Origin: Crocosphaera sp.
GTDB taxonomy: Bacteria; Cyanobacteriota; Cyanobacteriia; Cyanobacteriales; Microcystaceae
Length of the DNA stretch: 41,422 nt
Reading direction: 5' to 3'
Assembly: GCA_030065205.1 (NCBI GenBank)
Contig: JASJDN010000042.1
Coordinates: 1-41,422, forward strand
The notes beneath the pieces are model-generated. The model had not been told where the DNA came from. It saw only the letters and a list, made by a program, of their open reading frames with translations, and did no database searches. The position numbers and the translations under genes were made by a program. Below are positions 18,094 through 25,578 of the stretch, one piece after another (position 1 is the first letter of the stretch; each line of letters begins with the position of its first letter).

Positions 18094-18427
18094 CTAAATC
18101 TCACGATTTAGCTTCTTGCGGGCAATAATTTTGATATAATACAAGTAAGCGGTATAAGAGAGAGTAGCCGTGGTGGGCGAACTCCCCGTTGTACAAAACC
18201 TAGACACCACCAATCCTTGAAGGATTGCGCTAACCTCGATGTTCCTCTTAAAGCTTGGAATAGCAAAATGAACAGGGTAGCTGAAAAACACAACTTTTGA
18301 CCTGCGGAACGCGGGGTAAAGCCTATCGCCTAAACGTAAGGCTCGCTATACCTTCGGGTCATAGAGAGCAGTTTATTGGGTAGGAAGCCCACATCGTAAT
18401 CTTTGATTCGGTGTTGGTAGTTCACGA
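18094..18427 (+). ncRNA. Structured RNA element, omega-RNA/HEARO-like, no nuclease gene
   Basis: No protein frame fits, but helices are dense. CTAAATC/GATTTAG (18094-18111) opens the segment. Then TATAAT (18135-18140), a possible promoter; GTGGTG (18170-18175) with CACCAC (18205-18210); CAATCC-TTGAA-GGATTG (18211-18227); GTTC (18241-18244) with GAAC (18270-18273); TGACC (18298-18302) with GGTCA (18357-18361); AGCC/GGCT (18320-18343); TGGG/CCCA (18377-18391); and a 10-bp bulged hairpin (18391-18414). It ends GGTAGTTCACGA directly before ATGA at 18428. Ending at ATGA, strong folding and the GAAGCCC...GGTAGTTCAC tail suggest an omega-RNA of an IscB (HEARO) or TnpB element that has lost its ORF. 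Boundaries are approximate and the class is inferred from memory. Confidence 0.5.
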
Positions 18428-18550
18428 ATGACTGTAATTATAGGGCGGAGAGGATGTCAATGGCCTAGACCTATGGGTTATTTTTTACATCAAGATGATC
18501 CAGACCTTGACATAGCCGCCGCGTTAGTTCGTACGCCAGCCAAACACTAG
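18428..18550 (+). other. 40-codon open frame immediately after the structured RNA
   Basis: ATG at 18428 to TAG at 18550, starting MTVIIGRRGCQWPRPMGYF. It begins exactly where the RNA element ends. There is no ribosome-binding site and no family match. It may be a fragment of a gene interrupted by the element or a chance frame downstream of sbtA. Confidence 0.2.
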
Positions 18551-18565
18551 CAGAACTCAAACCGT

Positions 18566-19684
18566 CTACACTCCGCCATTCATTAGTGCTTGAGCAAGGG
18601 CGATGTAGAGTGGGATTCCCAGTGCAAGTGCAACTGGTGTACCAACAGCCGTAGATGAGCCGATGTAAGCAGAAGGATTAGCTTTGGGAATACCAGCGCG
18701 TAGAGTAGGAGGACCGGAGATGTCTGAACTGGAGGCGGCGATAACAGCTAGGATGACGACACCACCAAGACTAAATCCTGTGACGTAGTGGGCAATCATG
18801 CCGAAACCGAAGGCAATGAATCCATGCAACAAGGGGGCTACAAAGGCATATACGGCGTACCACTGGGCTACTTTACGTAACTCACCAAGTCTTGCTGTGG
18901 CTTCCATACCCATAACGATCATCAGAATAGAAAGGAGTCCACGGAAAAGGGGAGCATAGAAGCTTTCATAAACACTTTCAGGTCGGGTTAACAAACCTAG
19001 AGCAAGGCCAAGTAGCAGTGCAGATAAAGCAGAACCCTGGAGACTTTCCTTGACAATCGGCCATATTTTGACTCGCTCTGTAGCACCACCTTGCTCGTTG
19101 GGATACCCGCTTGCGGTAATGCGCTGCTGGCCGTACTCCTCATCCATGCCATAAAACTCTTGCTTGCTGCGATACTCCTCTTCAGCAGCACGTTGCTTCT
19201 GCTTGCTGGTGTAAAGGCTGGCTAAGACGATCGCAGTTACAAGGGCTGGGATATCCATGAAGGGATAGAGTGCTGCAGCCCAGGGTTCGTATTCCATGCC
19301 CTGCCCTTCTAGTAGCGTTAGGGCAGCAGCGAGGGTAGAACCACTCACCGCACCAAACAAGCCAGCAGTAGCAATGGCATCGACCACTTTGACTTTTGGC
19401 AACTTAGCTAATGTATAACGACCGATGAACACAATCAGCATACCTACGATCACGGCAAATACTGCAGGTAAGAGCATCTCCGCTAGATTAGCATTACGGA
19501 TAGCAATACCGCCGCTCAGGCCGACTTTAATCAGCAGCATGAAGACAATAAATTTATAGATGGCATCTGGAATTTGTAGTCGACTGTTGACGGCGGCAGC
19601 CACTCCACCACCAATCAGAAAGCCCAAGGTTGGGGACTGCAATTTAGCGAAAAAATTCGTCAAGAAATCGGATAAGAAATCCAT
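18566..19684 (-). CDS. sbtA: Sodium-dependent bicarbonate transporter SbtA
   Basis: 372 residues, high-affinity Na+/HCO3- symporter of the CO2-concentrating mechanism in the cytoplasmic membrane. The sequence shows two five-helix halves with signature segments SPTLGFLIGGGVAAAVNSRL, LIKVGLSGGIAI, FGAVSGSTLAAAL and SSSDISGPPTLRAGIP. Between them is a polar cytoplasmic loop (about 160-207) typical of SbtA. The start ATG at 19684 has GGAGG 5 nt upstream, a stronger site than most genes here. Codon choice is visibly richer in G+C than in flanking genes, suggesting a different origin or strong expression. Its regulator gene sbtB lies 1.1 kb away on the opposite strand, with a small membrane-protein gene between them, rather than directly downstream. 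Confidence 0.95.
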   Translation of the reverse strand: MDFLSDFLTNFFAKLQSPTLGFLIGGGVAAAVNSRLQIPDAIYKFIVFMLLIKVGLSGGIAIRNANLAEMLLPAVFAVIVGMLIVFIGRYTLAKLPKVKVVDAIATAGLFGAVSGSTLAAALTLLEGQGMEYEPWAAALYPFMDIPALVTAIVLASLYTSKQKQRAAEEEYRSKQEFYGMDEEYGQQRITASGYPNEQGGATERVKIWPIVKESLQGSALSALLLGLALGLLTRPESVYESFYAPLFRGLLSILMIVMGMEATARLGELRKVAQWYAVYAFVAPLLHGFIAFGFGMIAHYVTGFSLGGVVILAVIAASSSDISGPPTLRAGIPKANPSAYIGSSTAVGTPVALALGIPLYIALAQALMNGGV

Positions 19685-19885
19685 TTATACCTCCTTCCGC
19701 CTCTTTTAATAAGGCGCGACTATTGTAATAAGTGAACTTTAAAAAGTAAGGGTGAAGGACTTGCCTTCTACAGCACAGGTGAGAACCTATTGACTGAGTG
19801 TTTAGAGATGGATGATCTAGAGGCCAATAACGACTCTGTCACAACCTTTATACATTCCGCTCTATTGATATCGGAATTTGTATGT

Positions 19886-19898
19886 ATTTAAGTCTATA
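19886..19898. promoter_or_regulatory. Shared 13-bp motif, copy 1 (sbtA side)
   Basis: ATTTAAGTCTATA, identical to 20488-20500 and close to 20520-20531 (ATTTAAGTGTAT). All three lie in the non-coding parts of the sbt module, in the same orientation, here about 200 bp upstream of sbtA. A shared regulator site is possible; the factor is unknown. Confidence 0.35.
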
Positions 19899-20113
19899 CC
19901 AAAATGCAAAAATTGTCGCACTCTCTTACATAAATTTGAAACGCAATATTAAATAAAAATCATAAGTGTGTCTTATATTCAGTGATTTCTGTCTCTAGTT
20001 AAGGTGATAGCAGTTGTCAATGGGGTGTATCAATATTTCGGTTAAATGAGTGTGGGAGGGGTGAGGAGTGTGGGGGAATTTTTATTTGCGATCGCTGTAC
20101 TATAAACTAAAAA

Positions 20114-20137
20114 TCCCACCGCTAGAAACTGGTGGGA
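20114..20137 (-). terminator. Intrinsic terminator of the small membrane-protein gene
   Basis: TCCCACC (20114-20120) and GGTGGGA (20131-20137) form a 7-bp stem with a 10-nt loop. On the minus strand it is followed by TTTTTAGTTTA. It is 55 bp past the stop of the 80-residue protein gene. Confidence 0.75.
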
Positions 20138-20191
20138 CCATTAAGATGTCTCAAGGGAAATACCTTACCTATATATATATGATGGATAATA

Positions 20192-20434
20192 TCAATCCAC
20201 TGGCCATGAGAGGGACTCCGTTGGTGGGGTCGGCTCTAAAGGGGGACTGTAGCGAGTGGCGTTAAACCAAATGACTGAAAGTAGTAAACCCACACCGCAA
20301 CCGATCAAAAAAATCCAACCGTGGGAAGGCTCTAAAACACAGAGCAAGCGGCGCTGACTGCCATACACCTGTACGACCCACCCCTCATCCGTATTCAACT
20401 TTGGCTGTGACTGCCTCGATTCAAACTGATTCAT
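20192..20434 (-). CDS. Small single-span membrane protein between sbtA and sbtB
   Basis: 80 residues. A polar N-terminal part (1-39, with WVVQVYGSQRRLLCVLEPSHG) precedes one membrane helix (about 40-57, WIFLIGCGVGLLLSVIWF) and a proline-rich tail (PPLEPTPPTES). The arginine pair before the helix suggests the N-terminus is cytoplasmic. GGAG lies about 10 nt before the ATG at 20434, and a good terminator follows, which supports a real gene. It shares the G+C-richer composition of sbtA and sbtB and lies between them, so a role as an SbtA partner or regulator is a reasonable guess only. I do not recognise the family. Confidence 0.65.
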   Translation of the reverse strand: MNQFESRQSQPKLNTDEGWVVQVYGSQRRLLCVLEPSHGWIFLIGCGVGLLLSVIWFNATRYSPPLEPTPPTESLSWPVD

Positions 20435-20487
20435 GGTTTTTGCTCCATGCTGGTTGTGTCTTCGAGCTAGGCTGACTCAATTTATAG

Positions 20488-20531
20488 ATTTAAGTCTATA
20501 TTTTAATCAAACACTATATATTTAAGTGTAT
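20488..20531. promoter_or_regulatory. Shared motif, copies 2 and 3, in the divergent sbtB-side promoter region
   Basis: ATTTAAGTCTATA at 20488-20500 and ATTTAAGTGTAT at 20520-20531, 32 bp apart (about three helical turns). The second lies inside an inverted ACACT...AGTGT. They are 54-97 bp upstream of the small membrane-protein start. The rest of this 363-bp divergent gap (20435-20797) shows only the inverted repeat at 20726-20747. Confidence 0.4.
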
Positions 20532-20725
20532 GGGATGCTTGACTAACCAGCAACATTTTTGAAAGCAGAATGGTTTAAACTTGCCGAATCTTTTAATAAC
20601 CAAAACTTATTGGCGTTCATAGCACCAAAAGGAAAGCTTTTTTGATACAATGCTTCTCCTAATCTGAGCCGATTTTTCTCAACAGAGGGTAGTGGATTTG
20701 TCACTCTTTAGCATAAACTTAAACA

Positions 20726-20747
20726 TATGGTTCAAGACAAAACCATA
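20726..20747. promoter_or_regulatory. Inverted repeat upstream of sbtB
   Basis: TATGGTT (20726-20732), 8-bp spacer, AACCATA (20741-20747): a perfect 7-bp dyad centred about 61 bp before the sbtB ATG. This is suitable for a dimeric regulator. LysR-type regulators (CmpR, CcmR/NdhR) control carbon-uptake genes in cyanobacteria, but this sequence is not their published consensus as I recall it. Confidence 0.35.
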
Positions 20748-20761
20748 GAGTATTATCTTGA

Positions 20762-21115
<354 letters not shown>

Positions 21116-21290
21116 TTCAAAACCCAACTATTGACGTAATGATAAGGAAGCTATGATTACGCCAATCAAGGCAATTTTGGGTCTACATTATTTGTAATTA
21201 GAGAAGCATTTCGGCCTAGTTTAACTGTAACTGGGCCTATCTTACTTGTTATATTATTATTTTGTAAGGTTTTGCTTGTCATGCTCTAAA

Positions 21291-22058
21291 ATGTCTTTAA
21301 CAAAAATAACTCACGAATCCGCTATTAAACAACTTAGAAACATAAAAGTTATTGCCACTGATATCGATGGAACTTTAACTAAAAACGGTGAATTTAGTAG
21401 TCAATTATTATCAGCTTTAGAACAGTTACAACAACAGAATATAATTGTTATCCTCATTACAGGAAGATCAGCAGGATGGTGTCAAGGAATTGTTAATTAT
21501 TTACCAGTATGGGGAATTATCGCTGAAAATGGAGGGGTTTATTGTTTAAAAAACAATCAAAAAATAACCCCATTAACAACCATTGAAGATATAACAGAAC
21601 ATCGTACAATATTACAGAATAACTTTGAATTTTTAAAATCTCAATTTCCTCAATTAATTACCTCTAATGATAATCAATTTAGAATAACAGATTGGACATT
21701 TGATTGTCATGATTTAACTCAAGAAGAATTATCAACTATACAAAAAATTTGCAATCAAAATCAATGGGGATTTACTTACAGTCATATTCAAGGGCATTTA
21801 AAACCTTTAGAACAAAATAAAGCAAAAGCATTAATGAAGATTAAAGAAATATATTTTCAACATTTATCTTTACAGGAGATAGCCACAGTTGGAGATAGTC
21901 CCAATGATGAAACTTTATTTAACATGGATTTATTCCCGATTTCTGTTGGGGTTAATAATATCCTTAAATATGCAGAAAGATTAATATATAAACCCGTTTA
22001 TCTAACGAAACTACCAGAAATTGATGGTTTTTGTGAATTAGTAAAATTGTTGATTTAA
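21291..22058 (+). CDS. HAD-superfamily sugar-phosphatase-like hydrolase
   Basis: 255 residues from the ATG at 21291 (the longer frame starts at a TTG at 21246 with an unlikely 15-residue leader). HAD motif I is DIDGT (24-28) with nucleophile D24 and acid/base D26, motif II is ITGRS, Lys177-Lys179 are candidates for motif III, and motif IV is VGDSPNDETLF (200-210). The cap between motifs II and III is of the Cof/sucrose-phosphatase kind, so the substrate is probably a sugar phosphate. It is convergent with, and only 7 bp from, the J-domain gene. Its strongly AT-rich codons contrast with sbtB just upstream. Confidence 0.85.
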   Translation: MSLTKITHESAIKQLRNIKVIATDIDGTLTKNGEFSSQLLSALEQLQQQNIIVILITGRSAGWCQGIVNYLPVWGIIAENGGVYCLKNNQKITPLTTIEDITEHRTILQNNFEFLKSQFPQLITSNDNQFRITDWTFDCHDLTQEELSTIQKICNQNQWGFTYSHIQGHLKPLEQNKAKALMKIKEIYFQHLSLQEIATVGDSPNDETLFNMDLFPISVGVNNILKYAERLIYKPVYLTKLPEIDGFCELVKLLI

Positions 22059-22065
22059 TCGATAT

Positions 22066-23046
22066 TTAGCGAAGAGAATCAAGCCATTTTCCCATCGACT
22101 CTAATCTTTCAGCATTGCGTTGACGACGCAGTTGATATTCTTCGTAAGCACTATTAATACGGGCGGTAATTTGATGGGCTAAAGGGTGTTGTGTGCGATC
22201 TGGGTGCCACGATCGCAATAAATTTCGATATGCTTGTTCGACTTTACTAGGGGGAGAAAATGCGGTAATTCCTAATACTTTCCACCAAGAAGAAGCGGGA
22301 TCAAGCATAATAGGATCAACCACCAAAGCACTATCCCACAAGATTAATTTTACTCTTTCCCAAGGCATTCCATAACAACGATGATAAATTTTTTGCAGAG
22401 ACGTTAACCCTAAAATATCTGCACTATTTTGATGCCATTGCCTAAAAGCACAGAGTTTCTCCCATTGCCAAAAACTATGATATTCTTCGGCTAAAGATTC
22501 TAACACCGCTTTCACTAAAGTGGGTGGTTCATTTAACTGCAATAAATTAGCTAATTCTGGGGAAAATTCTGTGTATAAAGGATAATTAACCCATTGCCAA
22601 TAATTAACCCCGGGTTGTCCTAACCGTTGACGATAAAAGGAGAACCAACCCATTTCCCAGACGGAAGCGAAGGGAGTCGCTAAGGGGTAAAATTGACCAG
22701 TTAAAGCGGTTTGAGGACTATCTTCTAATAAACAGGTTAAAGGAGTGAGTAACGGGGTGGTTAAGGGGTAAGATTGACCAGTTAAAGCGGTTTGAGGACT
22801 ATCTTCTAATAAACAGGTTAAAGGAGTGAGTAACGGGGTGGTTAAGGGGTAGCATTGTCCTTTGAGGTAATGTCGGGGAATATCCTCTAATAAACAGGCA
22901 ATGGGTTTATGTTGACCTCTCAAAACGGGGGGAGAAGACTGGTGACGTTTAGCTGTGGATAATATCCAGGAAACTCCAATAAACACTAATCCCCAGATGA
23001 AAAAATTAGATAAAGCATCACCAACAAAAGCTACCACTCCCATCAT
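22066..23046 (-). CDS. Membrane-anchored J-domain protein with 27-residue tandem repeats
   Basis: 326 residues. One N-terminal membrane helix (about 12-30) is followed by three tandem 27-residue units (about 47-127, consensus LTPLTCLLEDSPQTALTGQ then SYPLTTPL), a central Trp-rich helical region (about 130-250) and a C-terminal J domain (254-310) with its HPD motif at 281-283. It may recruit DnaK to the membrane. The two downstream units are almost identical at DNA level with an 81-bp period, so they arose recently. The start may be either of two adjacent ATGs. HPD is intact, so Hsp70 stimulation is expected; client unknown. Confidence 0.82.
   Translation of the reverse strand: MMGVVAFVGDALSNFFIWGLVFIGVSWILSTAKRHQSSPPVLRGQHKPIACLLEDIPRHYLKGQCYPLTTPLLTPLTCLLEDSPQTALTGQSYPLTTPLLTPLTCLLEDSPQTALTGQFYPLATPFASVWEMGWFSFYRQRLGQPGVNYWQWVNYPLYTEFSPELANLLQLNEPPTLVKAVLESLAEEYHSFWQWEKLCAFRQWHQNSADILGLTSLQKIYHRCYGMPWERVKLILWDSALVVDPIMLDPASSWWKVLGITAFSPPSKVEQAYRNLLRSWHPDRTQHPLAHQITARINSAYEEYQLRRQRNAERLESMGKWLDSLR
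22682..22905. repeat. 81-bp in-frame tandem repeat inside the J-domain gene
   Basis: TTGACCAG begins at 22693 and again at 22774, and TTGTCC at 22855, giving an exact 81-bp period. Copies 1 and 2 are nearly identical over their whole length; the third (22855 onward) has diverged. The frame is kept, so this is coding repeat expansion, not a CRISPR. Confidence 0.85.
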
Positions 23047-23133
23047 TAAACCCCTTCAAGAGTGCAGAATATACAAAAAATACAAGGATTAGTGACACTC
23101 TGTCAACTCAAGTTCGGTTTGTCGGTTCTCTAG

Positions 23134-23154
23134 GGGTTTAGCACTGCTAAACCC
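23134..23154. terminator. Perfect hairpin between acyl-ACP reductase and J-domain genes
   Basis: GGGTTTAGC (23134-23142), loop ACT, GCTAAACCC (23146-23154). The 9-bp stem lies 55 bp after the acyl-ACP reductase stop. There is no U-tract, so it may be a dispersed hairpin rather than a classic terminator. Confidence 0.45.
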
Positions 23155-23209
23155 ATAACAGGTCATTTTTCAGGCAACTGAGAGGAAAATTCTCCCTCCT
23201 GCCGTTTTT

Positions 23210-24232
23210 TTACCAACTCAATAATGGTTGCAACCCATGTTTAACCGATGCTTCTCCGATTTGTTCCATCTTAGTTACGGTAATTTGATTGCGTCCCCAA
23301 GAAAAATTCGTATGCCACTGTTCAAACTCTAATAAAATAGCTTCGGCAAAACAAGCAAACATTTGACGAGAAGGAACATCCATATTGACCGTTTCCATAA
23401 TCTTCCAGTCAATATCTAGAGAATGTTCTACGATTCCCCCTTTGAGGATATGGACATCAGGATGTTTAATTTTTGTGTCTAAATTTTTGGGATAACCACC
23501 ATCGATAATTAAACAGGGTTTTTTGAGCGTTTCGGCATTAATTTCGACCCCTTTGGGCATACTCGCTACCCAAACGATAATATCTGCTTGAGGTAAAGCC
23601 TCTTCTAGTCCCATAATTTTACCCCGTCCCAACTCATCTTGCAGTCGTTGTAATCGTTCTTTGTTGCGAGCAATTAACAATAATTCCTGGGTATCGGTTT
23701 TTCTATCTAACCAACGACAGACTGCACTGCCAATATCTCCGGTTGCCCCACAAATGGCGACATTGGCCCGGGATAAATCAATGCCTAGTTTAGCGGATGC
23801 CTGTTCGACTTGACGACAAATGATATAAGCGGTGTGGGTGTTTCCAGTGGTGAAGCGATCAAACTCTAAGGAGACATTACGAACTTGTCTATTCTCTTTT
23901 AGGTTAAATTCTTCAAAAATAATCGAAGAAAAGCCTCCCAATGCTGTGATATTAAGGTTATTTTTCTGCGCGAAGGCCATTGCATTTAATATTTTGCGAA
24001 TTGCTGCTTTAATTCGTCGCTTTATCAGCATTTCTGGTAAAAAAGCAGATTCTATATACTTTCCTTCGATGGTTTGTCCTGTGATGCTGGTAACATGAAA
24101 ATGCTCGACGAATTGGGGTGGAGCAGAACACCACAAATCAAGTCCCTGAGTAGCGTATGGGCCATAGCCAAAGGCATCAGCAACGGAGTGGGCGTGTTCT
24201 AAACTTGTAAGATGACCAATTAAACCAAACAT
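23210..24232 (-). CDS. aar: Long-chain acyl-[acyl-carrier-protein] reductase
   Basis: 340 residues, near-identical in length to characterised cyanobacterial AAR (about 341). It reduces fatty acyl-ACP with NADPH to the fatty aldehyde, first step of alkane/alkene synthesis; aldehyde deformylating oxygenase (ADO) does the second. The Rossmann signature is [14 protein letters not shown] (158-171), and the catalytic Cys falls at 294 in MFACFAEA, the position known for the S. elongatus enzyme. The N-terminal [10 protein letters not shown] is typical. The usual ADO neighbour is absent here; in some Cyanothece-type genomes the two genes are separate. No ribosome-binding site is seen before the ATG. 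Flanking gap 24233-24497 holds no gene. Confidence 0.93.
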   Translation of the reverse strand: MFGLIGHLTSLEHAHSVADAFGYGPYATQGLDLWCSAPPQFVEHFHVTSITGQTIEGKYIESAFLPEMLIKRRIKAAIRKILNAMAFAQKNNLNITALGGFSSIIFEEFNLKENRQVRNVSLEFDRFTTGNTHTAYIICRQVEQASAKLGIDLSRANVAICGATGDIGSAVCRWLDRKTDTQELLLIARNKERLQRLQDELGRGKIMGLEEALPQADIIVWVASMPKGVEINAETLKKPCLIIDGGYPKNLDTKIKHPDVHILKGGIVEHSLDIDWKIMETVNMDVPSRQMFACFAEAILLEFEQWHTNFSWGRNQITVTKMEQIGEASVKHGLQPLLSW

Positions 24233-24497
24233 TGATTATTCTAAATGATAATTAGGGGGAAAAGAGACTACATTATAGGAAAAAGTTAAGACTCTTAACA
24301 ATATTACCGTAATCCTTTGATCATTGATCAGATTTTAAGAAGAGATAACCTTTATCATAAGGGTAAGATCAGTGAAATTACAGAAGATTGTCCTCTTGAA
24401 ATCTAAAAAAATACTGGCCTCAAGGGAATTACCAAAAATTCTGATCTAGCTTTTTAGGGTATCACATCAAATCTTTTAAGTCTTTTTACTCTTTTCT

Positions 24498-25499
24498 ATG
24501 ACTAAAAATCCTATTTTACGCTGGCTTCCTCCTTGTCTAAGTTTAGGTGTCTTTGCCTTATCCCTGTGGACGATACAACAACATTTACACCATTATCAAG
24601 CTGAAACGTTCTGGGACAGTTTATCCCATATTCCCCCTATTCATATTATTTTGGCGATCGCTTTAATGGGGGTCAACTATTTCATTATGACCGGTTATGA
24701 GTGTTTAGGATTAGCTTATGTCCGTCAGTCCCTTCCCTATCGTCAAAAAGCGTTGGTGGGTATTATTTGTTCTGGTATTAGCAATAGTGTGGGTTTTGCG
24801 GTTTTAAGCAGTTGTATGATTCGATACCGTTTCTATTCAGTTTGGGGATTTTCTGTGGTCAAAATTGCCCAAATTTCTGCCTTTTGCAATTTATCTTTTT
24901 GTTTAGGTTTATTTGTAGTGGGTAGTATAATTTTTCTCAAAGAACCCTTAGCCATTCCTCAGTTAATCGATTTACCGTTTCTCTCAGTCCGTCCTTTAGG
25001 CATTATTTTCCTAGTGATGATTTTAGCCTATTTATTTTTAACGGTCATTCGTCAAAAACCTTTAATGATTGGTAAATGGATTATTCCCCATCTTTCTTTC
25101 AAATTGGCAGTCAGTCAACTGTTGGTTTCGGCTTTGGATTGGTGTTTAGCTGCGGGGGTTTTTTATGCGCTTTTACATAGTTCAGTTCCCTTATCTTATC
25201 CTGCTTTTTTCGGAATTTATATGTTAGCTCAAGTAGCCGGATTAGCGAGTAATATTCCAGGGGGATTAGGTGTTTTTGAAACCGTTATGATCTTATTATT
25301 AGCCCCATTCATTACTTCGGAAAATTTATTAGGAACTTTATTAATTTATCGTGGTATTTATTATTTCATTCCTTTAACTATAGCTGCTCTACTTTTAGGA
25401 AAATACGAATTTTCTCATTTCTTTCATCAAAAAAAGTCACAGCTTGAATCAGTTTCTAATCTCTCAACAACAGTTAGAGAAGGGATGAATGTTGAATAG
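24498..25499 (+). CDS. UPF0104 / LPG-synthase-like flippase-domain membrane protein
   Basis: 333 residues with about eight membrane helices (near 10-25, 45-62, 85-105, 120-145, 165-182, 205-222, 235-250, 290-315). The segment AGLASNIPGGLGVFETVMIL near the C-terminal third is the hallmark of the lysylphosphatidylglycerol synthase transmembrane region (UPF0104, YbhN/MprF membrane domain). There is no soluble aminoacyl-transferase domain, so it is not a full MprF; related proteins are thought to flip or transport lipids. The substrate is unknown. The charged tail (about 318-333) is cytoplasmic. An intrinsic terminator follows 51 bp downstream. Confidence 0.85.
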   Translation: MTKNPILRWLPPCLSLGVFALSLWTIQQHLHHYQAETFWDSLSHIPPIHIILAIALMGVNYFIMTGYECLGLAYVRQSLPYRQKALVGIICSGISNSVGFAVLSSCMIRYRFYSVWGFSVVKIAQISAFCNLSFCLGLFVVGSIIFLKEPLAIPQLIDLPFLSVRPLGIIFLVMILAYLFLTVIRQKPLMIGKWIIPHLSFKLAVSQLLVSALDWCLAAGVFYALLHSSVPLSYPAFFGIYMLAQVAGLASNIPGGLGVFETVMILLLAPFITSENLLGTLLIYRGIYYFIPLTIAALLLGKYEFSHFFHQKKSQLESVSNLSTTVREGMNVE

Positions 25500-25550
25500 G
25501 GAACAGACCAATACTACTGGGTCTAATGAATAGACTAATACTGTCCCCGT

Positions 25551-25578
25551 CTTGAAGGAGGCATAAGCCTCTCTCAAG
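25551..25578 (+). terminator. Intrinsic terminator of the UPF0104 gene
   Basis: CTTGAAGGAGGC (25551-25562), loop ATAA, GCCTCTCTCAAG (25567-25578): a 12-bp stem with one mismatch and one G-T pair, followed by CTATTTTTTC. It ends immediately before the stop codon of the convergent PEP-CTERM gene. Confidence 0.8.

Larger units (their letters stand above)
19685..20191. other. sbtA upstream region
   Basis: A gene-free stretch of 507 bp that should hold the sbtA promoter (minus strand). It contains one copy of ATTTAAGTCTATA (19886-19898), also found upstream of the small membrane-protein gene, one HIP1 site near 20089, and the terminator at 20114-20137. I see no other structured element. Confidence 0.5.

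Noticed and set aside
18094..18293. Two 61-65-codon minus frames
   Set aside because: They cover the helices of the structured RNA element and have no family features.
22682..22905. Regular repeats that could suggest a CRISPR array
   Set aside because: Period is a multiple of three, repeats are contiguous with no spacers and lie within an open J-domain gene.
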